From Pedobacter hartonius (GTDB lineage Bacteria > Bacteroidota > Bacteroidia > Sphingobacteriales > Sphingobacteriaceae), in the NCBI RefSeq assembly GCF_900107535.1, contig NZ_FNRA01000010.1:1-64000 (forward strand): a DNA stretch of 64,000 nt, given 5' to 3'. This document shows, in pieces, positions 37,046 to 45,001 of the stretch. Numbering within the stretch: the first letter of the stretch is position 1; every line of letters starts with the position of its first letter. Position numbers and translations under genes: made by a program. The notes beneath the pieces are model-generated. The model did no database searches. It was not told the DNA's origin and worked only from the letters and a program-made list of their open reading frames with translations.

Positions 37046-38338
37046 TTACAGCTGGATTTTCTTAAAATACAAACGGTTGTGATCCACTGAGTTTGTAGCA
37101 GGGAGTATTTTGGCCATAAAGCCGCTGTTGCCGTTATCCACTACACCAAAGTCATCATCATTGGAGATCACTAGTATATTACCAGGTAATATGGCCAGTC
37201 CTTCGGCTTTATCATGCGGATATACCGATGGCAGGTCTTTCAAAAGATCCAGTACTACTGTTTTCGAAACGGGAATAATACCGGCAGACTGAAGCCCTGC
37301 TGCATCATTGAACTGTTCTACCGTTTTACCGTCATAGAGCTTGCCATTTGCTCCGTTCGCCGGATCAGATATATCCGTGGCCTTGCTCAGGTCGATCTTG
37401 AAGATCTTTTTAAAGGTAGCAGGATTGGTAGCGGCACCTCCATAGTTACCATCGCGTTCTACAGTTAAAAATGTAGTGCTGTTCACTGCTACGATATCAC
37501 TCACCCCGGTAAGCGTCACATTGTCCATTACATAGGCATACTGTTTGGTCGCGCCTGTGGCAATATCAAAAGTAAGGATACGCAAAACTGTGGAATTCGC
37601 AGTAGCCGTTTTTGACGGGTTATACATGGGTGACTGCATCATGCCAACCAGTGTTTTTCCATCCGGCGTAATGGCCAGGCCTTCCATACCGCGGTTTGCC
37701 CTGCGGGTGGCAAATACCGCCGGGATTTTACGTCCCCCGGTTCCCGTTCCGAACGGATTAATACGCTCAATAGTACGGCCACTGGCATCAAAATGTACGA
37801 TATGCGGTCCATATTCATCACTGATCCAGAAGGATCCGTCAGCAGCCAGTACCATCCCTTCGGAGTCAATTCCATCAGCACTTGGCGCAATGGTCTGACC
37901 GGTAAGGTCATAAGCAGTTTCACCAGATGCACCCATTCCGGCAGGATTTGGAAGTCCGTTGAGTTTAGCCCCCAAAGCATTCTTTAATTCGATAGTTTGT
38001 TCCAGTATCAATTTGCCATCCTTCAGTCTGAATTTACCGATAGCAGGTGCAAAATCAGGTTTCCCTATAATAATTGAATTCGCCAGCTGACCCGCCACAT
38101 TAGGACCACGATCAGTTAACATATAAAAAACATCGGGTGAATTGGGATCTGCGGCTACTGCGGAACCAAAACCTCCATTGTACACCTTCACCCCGCTGGC
38201 AGTGGTCATCAAAAGAGCCGGATCAGAGGCTTCCGCCATATCCGGATAAGTGAATGGTGTTTCATTGTTATGGTCTTTTTTGCAGGCAGAAATAGTTACG
38301 GCAGCCATAAGCAGCGTATGAAGTAATTGTTTTTTCAT
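37046..38338 (-). CDS. Phytase-like esterase lipoprotein (PF13449-type)
   Basis: The 430-residue protein has a lipobox (VTISACKKD) after a typical signal. The body resembles the esterase-like activity of phytase family: SAVAADPNSPDVFYMLTDRGPN, DSEGMVLAADGSFWISDEYGPHIVHFD, GMEGLAITPDGKTLVGMMQS and KAEGLAILPGNILVISNDDDFG, the blades of a beta-propeller. Probably an outer membrane surface or periplasmic enzyme; a phosphate-ester substrate is suggested only by family. Convergent with the choice-of-anchor I lipoprotein. Confidence 0.87.
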   Translation of the reverse strand: MKKQLLHTLLMAAVTISACKKDHNNETPFTYPDMAEASDPALLMTTASGVKVYNGGFGSAVAADPNSPDVFYMLTDRGPNVAGQLANSIIIGKPDFAPAIGKFRLKDGKLILEQTIELKNALGAKLNGLPNPAGMGASGETAYDLTGQTIAPSADGIDSEGMVLAADGSFWISDEYGPHIVHFDASGRTIERINPFGTGTGGRKIPAVFATRRANRGMEGLAITPDGKTLVGMMQSPMYNPSKTATANSTVLRILTFDIATGATKQYAYVMDNVTLTGVSDIVAVNSTTFLTVERDGNYGGAATNPATFKKIFKIDLSKATDISDPANGANGKLYDGKTVEQFNDAAGLQSAGIIPVSKTVVLDLLKDLPSVYPHDKAEGLAILPGNILVISNDDDFGVVDNGNSGFMAKILPATNSVDHNRLYFKKIQL

Positions 38339-38505
38339 GTGAAATTTAGTTAGAATTAATTTTCACAAAGTAGATTAACGGTATAAACACAGCGTTAAGC
38401 TAACGATAAGAAAATGAGACAGGAGATCTGATGGTGTCTCAACTACCGCGAAAAAAAGTACACAACCGTAACATTTATAATAAATTTATTTAGTGTTATT
38501 TTTGC

Positions 38506-38513
38506 TACATTTG
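38506..38513 (+). promoter_or_regulatory. Candidate -7 box for the RloA/RloB operon (TACATTTG)
   Basis: TACATTTG matches the Bacteroidota TAnnTTTG -7 consensus and lies 28 bp before the ATPase start, which allows a leader of about 20 nt. The -33 region (about 38483-38488) is a poor TTG match. Confidence 0.5.
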
Positions 38514-38541
38514 CAATTGACCTGCAAAAATTAGAATAATA

Positions 38542-39894
38542 ATGATTCAATACCTCAAAATAAAAAACTTCGGTCCAATTAAAGACGAAGTTGAATTAAG
38601 TTTCGAAGCAATACTGAATGAAGAAATGTCTGATGATATCTATTCGGTGATCATGCCTGATGGTTGCAAGCTGCTAAAGCTGGCGTACATCTATGGGGCG
38701 AATGCTTCTGGTAAAACTACAATACTGAAAGCAATTGAATTTCTCCGAAAACTACTTTTAAATCCACTGCTTGAAAAGTCGGAAAAATTAGATTTCGAAC
38801 CCTTTTTATTTTGCGAAGACGCGCAAACATCAAGGTCCTCAATAGAGTTTGCCTTTTATGCAAACCAGCGCCGTCACGTATATCAAATAAATTTTAATTC
38901 CGAGGCTGTTATCAGCGAAAGGCTTGTCTATTACCAAAGTGCCAAACCAACCGAAATCTTTAATCGGGAGACAGACCTTGAAAAACGATTGGCAAAAATC
39001 CAGTTTGGAAGTAAAATTAAAGTCCCGGCAAAGGAAAGAGAGCGCCTTGAAGCCAATACACTACACAACAATACCGTACTGGGGGCATTTGCGAAAACCA
39101 ATGCGGATATCTTCGAGCTCGAAGCCTTGAATATGTGGCTAAGTACATTTTTCCTGGGAATGATCACCGGCAACAGCAATATCACCTCGCCAATCGCTGA
39201 AATGATGGCCACTAATCCAAACGTCAGTACATGGCTTAATACATTTATGAACAAAGCCGACAGGCAGATAACAAAAGTACATACCGAAAGTGACGATACA
39301 CTGAGCACTATACTCAAAAATTTCGACATTAAAAACACAGATAAGTTTCCTCAAGGCTCTGTTAAAATCAACAGCTCCATAGATCCGGCAACAGGTTCAT
39401 TCACAGACAAATTCAAGATCAATGGGGCCGCTGTTGCTGTCACCCGGCGGGTGGAAGTGACACATGAAACGCCAGCAGGCAGCTTCATCTTACCAATTGA
39501 ATCAGAAAGCACTGGCACACAGCGATATTTTGCCTTAGGTGCTCCTTTATACATGCTAGTCCACTCAAAAGCATTACTATTGATTGACGAGCTGGAAAAT
39601 TCACTGCATCCAGACCTGATGAAACATTTCCTGCAAACCTTTCTGGCGAATGCAGGAGAATCTCAGATGCTGATCACCACGCACAACGTTGGACTGATGG
39701 AAGAAATCGACTTCATCCGCCGGGATGCCCTGTGGTTCGCTGAAAAAAAGGAAGATGGATCGGTAGATTTATATTCTGCTGCAGATTTTGACAGCGGTAT
39801 ATTGCGCAAGGGGGCAAGCCTTGTCAACGCTTACCGTGCGGGAAGACTGGGCGCAAAACCCAATCTTGGCTCACCATTTATTCCGCAAAACTAA
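38542..39894 (+). CDS. AAA family ATPase, RloA/AbiLi-like
   Basis: The 450-residue protein is an ABC/SMC-type AAA_21 ATPase. IKNFGPIKDEVELSF is the N-terminal family pattern, Walker A is YGANASGKTT (about residues 52-61), and Walker B is ALLLIDELENSLHPDLM near 345 with a following LITTHN. It is followed at once by an RloB-like gene, so the two are an operon. RloA/RloB and AbiLi/AbiLii are known from restriction-associated and abortive-infection loci. Function here is inferred from family and pairing. Confidence 0.85.
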   Translation: MIQYLKIKNFGPIKDEVELSFEAILNEEMSDDIYSVIMPDGCKLLKLAYIYGANASGKTTILKAIEFLRKLLLNPLLEKSEKLDFEPFLFCEDAQTSRSSIEFAFYANQRRHVYQINFNSEAVISERLVYYQSAKPTEIFNRETDLEKRLAKIQFGSKIKVPAKERERLEANTLHNNTVLGAFAKTNADIFELEALNMWLSTFFLGMITGNSNITSPIAEMMATNPNVSTWLNTFMNKADRQITKVHTESDDTLSTILKNFDIKNTDKFPQGSVKINSSIDPATGSFTDKFKINGAAVAVTRRVEVTHETPAGSFILPIESESTGTQRYFALGAPLYMLVHSKALLLIDELENSLHPDLMKHFLQTFLANAGESQMLITTHNVGLMEEIDFIRRDALWFAEKKEDGSVDLYSAADFDSGILRKGASLVNAYRAGRLGAKPNLGSPFIPQN

Positions 39895-40509
39895 ATGAAC
39901 AGGCAGTCAAAACTAAGAAACCTTCGATATAGTGTTGCCCTTGTGGGTGACGGATTTTCCGAAAGCATTTATTTCACGGACTTTAGAGACACAGAAAGAC
40001 CCGAAGGGCTTAAGATCATTCCCGATTTTCCAGGGCGAATCGGGAGCTATTCCGGCGTACTAGACCGAGCCATCTCTCTTAAGGAAGATTATGACCGGGT
40101 TTATGCAATGGTCGATATGGACGCGGTGATCTCACAACAGCAAGATCAACAATACCAGCGTCATAAACGTGCCGCCGAGCGTGAAGGAGTAATTATACTA
40201 GAAAACAATCCGTGTTTTGAATTCTGGCTATTGCTTCACTTCCAGCAGACCGGACGGTTATTTCAAAACTGCGAACAGGTAATTACCCTACTTCGCCGAC
40301 ATATTCCAGAATATAATAAGGGCTTAAAATTCCTTGAAAAACTACGGCTCTTTGCCACCTTACGTGATCGTCTACCTCAAGCCATGGAAAATGCCGCCCG
40401 TCTTGAGCACAACCGTGATGATCACGATCCGCTTTATCCAAGGGCTGAAATTTTTAAGTTTTTCGAATGGTATACAGTCCGCCAAAAAGCTACCCATATC
40501 CTTTCTTAG
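39895..40509 (+). CDS. RloB/AbiLii-like protein (putative TOPRIM-type nuclease)
   Basis: The 204-residue protein carries the RloB features: VALVGDGFSESIYF at the start (the Glu typical of a TOPRIM-like motif), DYDRVYAMVDMDAV in the middle (DxD), NNPCFEFWLLLHFQQT (the most conserved RloB block) and a C-terminal helical end. The start codon follows the ATPase stop with no gap, so translation is coupled. Paired with the ATPase it probably forms an abortive-infection type effector. Confidence 0.85.
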   Translation: MNRQSKLRNLRYSVALVGDGFSESIYFTDFRDTERPEGLKIIPDFPGRIGSYSGVLDRAISLKEDYDRVYAMVDMDAVISQQQDQQYQRHKRAAEREGVIILENNPCFEFWLLLHFQQTGRLFQNCEQVITLLRRHIPEYNKGLKFLEKLRLFATLRDRLPQAMENAARLEHNRDDHDPLYPRAEIFKFFEWYTVRQKATHILS

Positions 40510-40522
40510 CCTTGTTGGTCCT

Positions 40523-40549
40523 ATATCATCTATCTAAAATAGATGATAT
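40523..40549 (+). terminator. Hairpin after the RloA/RloB operon
   Basis: ATATCATCTA pairs with TAGATGATAT (10 bp, 7-nt loop), starting 14 bp after the RloB stop. It has no clear T tract, so its action as a terminator is uncertain. Confidence 0.55.
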
Positions 40550-40573
40550 GAACTTAAATAAAAACTCTTAAAA

Positions 40574-40603
40574 AAAAAAGCAGTCCGTTAAGACTGCTTT
40601 TTT
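40574..40603 (-). terminator. Terminator of tRNA-Leu(UAG)
   Basis: AAAAAAGCAGTC pairs with GACTGCTTTTTT (12 bp, 6-nt loop), 9 bp after the tRNA 3' end and flanked by A/T runs. Confidence 0.85.
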
Positions 40604-40612
40604 GTGATGGTG

Positions 40613-40694
40613 TGCGGATGAAGGGACTCGAACCCCCACGCCGTGAAGCGCCAGATCCTAAGTCTGGTGCGGCTACCAATTACGCCACATCCGC
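40613..40694 (-). tRNA. tRNA-Leu (anticodon UAG)
   Basis: An 82-nt cloverleaf with acceptor GCGGATG/CATCCGC, discriminator A and a class II variable arm. Anticodon stem CCAGA/TCTGG flanks the loop CTTAGGA, giving anticodon TAG (reads CUA/CUG). CCA is not encoded. Confidence 0.95.
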
Positions 40695-40801
40695 ATCTAG
40701 GAGTTGTTTAGGACTGCAAAGATAGCTATAGTTATCACTTCTCAAAAACCTTTCGTGTTTATTTTGTCCTTACAGCCTTAAACCATTCATTTTAAGGCTT
40801 A

Positions 40802-41599
40802 TTATTTTAGTTTAGGCTGTAACTGGAAATGATATTGAACTGCTTTCAGCAGTCTGCTGCCATACCAGGAGAACATTTCCCCGTCCACCAGCATAATTTC
40901 CGCATCCGGAATAACCTGCTTCAGCTCCTCCAGATGTTTTTCTTTAAAGGGATAAGGTTCTGAAGACAGGAAGACCAGGTCTGGTTTCAGGGCCGCGAGT
41001 TTTTCCATATCAGTTTCAGGATACCGGCTTTCTTTCGTGATATTGGTAAGGCCGGTCTTCATCAGGATATCATTGATAAAAGTATCTCTCCCGGCCAGCA
41101 TATAAGGATCCTTCCAGATCAGGTAGGCCACCTTTTTATCTATTCCGAGCTGCAGGGCCAGCGTCTGCAGATCTGTAAAACCCGCATTGATCAGGTGGTT
41201 CAGGTAAGCGGCTTCAGGCTCTCTGTCTACCAGCCCGCCGATCTGACTGATCATGCTCATCGCATCTTCCAGGTGATTGACATCGCTCATCCAGACCGGA
41301 AATTCTGCGCTCAGCAACTCAATGCTCTCCCTGGTATTTTCTTCCTTATTGCCAATAATGAGGTCAGGCCTGAGGCTTCTGATCAGTTCGATATCGAGTT
41401 TTTTCGTCCCCCCTATTCTTGTTTTCGTTTTATACTGCGCAGCAGGATGTACACAGAATCTGGTGATGCCTATCACTTCGTCTGTTAGTCCCAGTTCAAA
41501 TAACAACTCTGTCTGTGAGGGCACGATGGAAATGATCCGCTTCGGTGGATAGTTCATCGTCACTTTCCTGCCGAGCTGATCAGTAAAGGTTCTTTGCAT
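40802..41599 (-). CDS. Helical backbone metal receptor (BtuF/FecB-like), no signal peptide
   Basis: The 265-residue class III periplasmic-binding-protein fold has PKRIISIVPSQTELLFELGL, IGGTKKLDIELIRSLRPDLIIGN and KPDLVFLSSEPYPFKEKH. Members bind cobalamin or iron-siderophore complexes. The N-terminus (MQRTFTDQLGRKV) is not a signal peptide, so this cytoplasmic-looking form probably does not serve a classical ABC importer; no permease of that type is next to it. It lies 45 bp downstream of the second efflux ATPase gene. Confidence 0.82.
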   Translation of the reverse strand: MQRTFTDQLGRKVTMNYPPKRIISIVPSQTELLFELGLTDEVIGITRFCVHPAAQYKTKTRIGGTKKLDIELIRSLRPDLIIGNKEENTRESIELLSAEFPVWMSDVNHLEDAMSMISQIGGLVDREPEAAYLNHLINAGFTDLQTLALQLGIDKKVAYLIWKDPYMLAGRDTFINDILMKTGLTNITKESRYPETDMEKLAALKPDLVFLSSEPYPFKEKHLEELKQVIPDAEIMLVDGEMFSWYGSRLLKAVQYHFQLQPKLK

Positions 41600-41644
41600 C
41601 CCGTAAAGATAAGGAACGCAGTATAAAGTTTATATAAACAGTTT

Positions 41645-42331
41645 TTATAGATTCACTACATTAAGGTCTTCTTTGATCACACCGTCCAGTAAATGGAGGA
41701 TACGGGAGCCATAACCTGCGTTGACCTCGGAATGTGTAACCTGTATAATGGTGATGTTCTCCTCTTCGTTTAACTTTTTGAAGAGCTCCATGATCTGCAG
41801 GGCCTGTGCAGACTGCAGGTTGCCCGTTGGCTCGTCAGCCAGGATGATGGAAGGCTGGGCTGCCAGGGCACGCGCGATGCCCACCAGCTGTTGCTGACCA
41901 CCTGAAAGCTGGTTTGGGAACAGGTCTTTTTTACCTACGATATTGAAACGGTCGAGCATGTCGGCCACCCGGCTTTTGCGTTCCGCCCCAGCTATCTTTT
42001 TATACAGTAACGGTGCTTCGATATTTTCCGCTACGGTCATTTCATCTATTAAATGATAAGCCTGAAATACAAAGCCGATGTGGTTCCGGTAGAGTTCTAT
42101 TTTTTTTCGCTCGCTCAGCGAAGTGATGTCCTCCCCCATAAACTCATAGGTGCCGTAGGTGGGTTCTTCCAGCATGCCCAGGATATTGAGCAGGGTGGAT
42201 TTACCGGCTCCGGAAGGGCCCATGATCGAGACGAACTCGCCCTGCTGAATGGTAGTGCTTACATGTCTGAGAATGTAACTTTTCAATCCTTTAGTGGCGT
42301 AATATTTTTCTATATTCTGTAATGTGATCAT
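41645..42331 (-). CDS. MacB/LolD-type ABC ATPase (D-loop variant)
   Basis: The 228-residue ATPase has Walker A GPSGAGKSTLL, signature LSGGQQQLVGIARAL and Walker B ILADEPTGNLQS. Two positions depart from the usual family sequence: the D-loop is NLQS rather than NLDS, and the residue after GGQQQ is Leu rather than Arg. Walker A, Walker B Glu and H-loop His (QVTHS) are kept, so ATP binding should remain. It is the last gene of the permease array, 37 bp after the most divergent permease, its likeliest partner. Confidence 0.9.
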   Translation of the reverse strand: MITLQNIEKYYATKGLKSYILRHVSTTIQQGEFVSIMGPSGAGKSTLLNILGMLEEPTYGTYEFMGEDITSLSERKKIELYRNHIGFVFQAYHLIDEMTVAENIEAPLLYKKIAGAERKSRVADMLDRFNIVGKKDLFPNQLSGGQQQLVGIARALAAQPSIILADEPTGNLQSAQALQIMELFKKLNEEENITIIQVTHSEVNAGYGSRILHLLDGVIKEDLNVVNL

Positions 42332-42368
42332 CTTGTTATGTTTAGGTAGTTTTTATAAAATTATAGTA

Positions 42369-44762
42369 TTATTCGTATTTCAAAGCATCAATCGGGTTGG
42401 TCTTCGCAGCGCGGTACGACCTTAAACTTACTGTCAGCAGCGTAACCAGCATGGAGATGGCCATGGCAGCTGCAAAAGGCCATATGCTCAGTTCAATTCG
42501 GTAGGTATACCGGGAAAGCCATTTGGAGATAAAGATATAGGCTACAGGCCAGGCCACAAGATTGGCAATCAATACCATCAGCACAAATGATATGTTCAGC
42601 ATCCTGACCAGCTCAAAAGTGGAAGCCCCCAGTACTTTCCGTATGGCCATTTCCTTTGTTCTCTGGGTGGCAACAAAAGAGATCAGTCCAAACAAGCCAA
42701 TAAAGGCAATAAAGATGATCACGGAGGCAAATACTTTAAATAAAGTTCCCATTACGCGTTCGTTTTCATAATATCTCTCAATGTCCTCCTCCATAAAGGT
42801 GGACCTGTAAACGTTATTCGGAAAAGTGGAATTCCAGATGGCTTCCACCGCTTTCATGACTGAAGGAATCTGATGGGAGTCCATTTTTATGGCCAGGGTA
42901 CCTATATTATTCTTACTTGAATAGATTAGTATCGGTGAGATCGCTTCCCGGAGGTTCATGTTGTTAAAATCCTTTACCACGCCAACAATGGCTGCCTTAT
43001 GGCCATCCCCGACGGTGATCATCTTTCCGATAGCCTCCTCAGGGTGTACAACATTTAGTTTCCTTAACAGGGTTTCATTCACTACATATTCCTTTATGGT
43101 ATCGCTTTTGGACAAGGCCCTGCCGGCAACCAGTTGCAGGCCAAAGGTTTTAAAATAGTCCAGATCGGCAGGTTTGACATTTACCTGGAAGTCTGCATCT
43201 TTTGTTCCTCCGTAAGAAAAATTTGTCAGGGTGTTATCTCCTGACGAAGGACCGCTGGCGCAAAAACTTGCGGAGAGTACCCCGGGGATATTTTCTATCC
43301 TGGTTTTCAGGATATCATATTTCAACCGGTTCAGGCTGTCACCGGGAACATAGGGCATTGCAACTGCTGATGAATTAAAGCCAAGGGGTTTTTCGCGCAT
43401 GAATTTCATTTGTTTGAGCACAACGAGTGTTCCTGTGATCAGAATGATCGTAATGGCAAACTGTGCAACAACCAGTACCTTCCGCAGGGCAGCACCACCG
43501 GAATTTCCAACATTCACTTTGTTTTTGATGGCCAGGGCCGGACTAAAACCAGACATGACCATTGCCGGATAAAACCCTGCCAGGAAACCTACAAACAGCA
43601 CCATGCAGCCCATAAAACCCAGGATCTCCGGTTGTTGTACCAGGCTAAAAGATAACTTTTCCCTGAATAATCCGGCGAGGCCCGGCAATGCAGCCTCAGT
43701 AATGGCACAGGCAACAATCAGGGCAAAAATGGTAAGTGTAATGGTCTCTGTTAAAAACTGGACCATCAGCTGCTTACGCCTGCTGCCCATTACCTTCCTC
43801 ACCCCTACCTCCTTAGAACGGCTTACCGCTTGTGCGGTAGCCAGGTTAATAAAGTTGATACAGGCCGTCAGCATCAGGAAAACCCCGATGATGCCCAGTC
43901 CCCAGATCTCTTTCATTCCCGTGGTGTTGTTTGAGGAATTCCCATAGCGGTCATCCCGGTGGACTTCAGCCAGGGGCTGGAAGAGATGACCTTCTTTTCC
44001 CACACCTTTTTCTACATAGTATTTTTTGATGAACGCATTTTTGGGGCCTTCCAGATCAGCTATATTCCTGCCCTCTTTCAACAGTATATAACATTCAGAA
44101 GCATCGCTGACGCTGCCCCAGCTTTTCATATTCCTGTTTACATATCCTGAATAGGCAATAGCAATCTGGATGGGGTTACTGCTATTCTCGGGGACGTTTG
44201 CAAATACACCGGTCACTTTCAGATCTGTCTTGTTGTTGTAATTGATCGTCTGTCCTACGGCTTTGTGCCAGTCGCCAAACAGTTTAACCGCCATATCCTC
44301 ACACAGCGCCACTGAGTTGGGTGCTACCAGGTCTTTTTGCGGGTCTCCCTGCAACCAGCGGTAGTCGAATATCTTAAAGAACTGGGGTTCCACATAAAAT
44401 GTCCTTTCATCCGTTTTGATCCTCACGTTCCCGGAGGGATCTTTTATGGTGATCACCCCACGTCCGCGCTGTATTGCCGCAACCTCATCCAGCATGGCAA
44501 AATCGTTCCGCATTGCGGGTGCCAGAGGCAAAGGAACTCCGCCCGAGAATTCTTCGCTCCCGCTGTATTTCCAGGAAGAAACCACGCGGTAGATCCTGTC
44601 TTTACGGGCAAACTGCTGGTCGTAACTCAGCTGGTACCTGATGAAGATAAAGATCAGGATACAGCTTGCCATGCCAATAGAGAGGCCTGCGATGTTGATA
44701 AGTGTGTATCCTTTGTTCTTCCAAAGGCTTCTCAATGCGATTTTAAGATTAAGTTTAAACAT
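42369..44762 (-). CDS. Double-FtsX permease 6 (most divergent of the array)
   Basis: From the ATG at 44762 (the frame extends to 44843) the protein is 797 residues. It has the two-repeat FtsX/MacB_PCD plan: TM1 near 20-42, a periplasmic domain, three TMs (about 290-410), then a second TM, periplasmic domain and three-TM set. It ends NPIDALKYE, where the others have NPVDALKYE. The FtsX block reads INLATAQAVSRSKEVGVRKVMGSRRKQL, clearly apart from the other five. A 239-bp gap precedes it, so it may be transcribed separately with the 41645 ATPase. Confidence 0.93.
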   Translation of the reverse strand: MFKLNLKIALRSLWKNKGYTLINIAGLSIGMASCILIFIFIRYQLSYDQQFARKDRIYRVVSSWKYSGSEEFSGGVPLPLAPAMRNDFAMLDEVAAIQRGRGVITIKDPSGNVRIKTDERTFYVEPQFFKIFDYRWLQGDPQKDLVAPNSVALCEDMAVKLFGDWHKAVGQTINYNNKTDLKVTGVFANVPENSSNPIQIAIAYSGYVNRNMKSWGSVSDASECYILLKEGRNIADLEGPKNAFIKKYYVEKGVGKEGHLFQPLAEVHRDDRYGNSSNNTTGMKEIWGLGIIGVFLMLTACINFINLATAQAVSRSKEVGVRKVMGSRRKQLMVQFLTETITLTIFALIVACAITEAALPGLAGLFREKLSFSLVQQPEILGFMGCMVLFVGFLAGFYPAMVMSGFSPALAIKNKVNVGNSGGAALRKVLVVAQFAITIILITGTLVVLKQMKFMREKPLGFNSSAVAMPYVPGDSLNRLKYDILKTRIENIPGVLSASFCASGPSSGDNTLTNFSYGGTKDADFQVNVKPADLDYFKTFGLQLVAGRALSKSDTIKEYVVNETLLRKLNVVHPEEAIGKMITVGDGHKAAIVGVVKDFNNMNLREAISPILIYSSKNNIGTLAIKMDSHQIPSVMKAVEAIWNSTFPNNVYRSTFMEEDIERYYENERVMGTLFKVFASVIIFIAFIGLFGLISFVATQRTKEMAIRKVLGASTFELVRMLNISFVLMVLIANLVAWPVAYIFISKWLSRYTYRIELSIWPFAAAMAISMLVTLLTVSLRSYRAAKTNPIDALKYE

Positions 44763-44953
44763 ATCTGTCAGTTTAATAAGGTAATTCATCTTTTCGCGGA
44801 TCAATTCCCGCAGCTTACAAAGCCCTAACCCTACGCACACCAACTTCTATCAATCCGGCCTGGCTTGCGCCTACGCCCGATCAATGAAGTTAATGTACGC
44901 GGTAATTAATAGAAACATCCCTATAACTATCAATCATACATCCCGTTACTGCC

Positions 44954-44976
44954 GGCAGATCCCCTAAAAATCTGCC
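44954..44976 (-). terminator. Weak hairpin after permease 5
   Basis: GGCAGAT pairs with ATCTGCC (7 bp, 9-nt loop) 26 bp beyond the permease 5 stop. There is no strong T tract on the minus strand. It may attenuate the transcript before permease 6. Confidence 0.4.
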
Positions 44977-45001
44977 ACAGCATGCTCCGTGATGTATATC
45001 T

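Noticed and set aside
38429..40613. A 9-bp direct repeat (TGATGGTGT) flanking the RloA/RloB operon, at 38429-38437 and 40605-40613
   Set aside because: Too short to call an attachment site; a 9-bp match between two intergenic stretches of this size is plausible by chance, and it only touches the last base of the tRNA.
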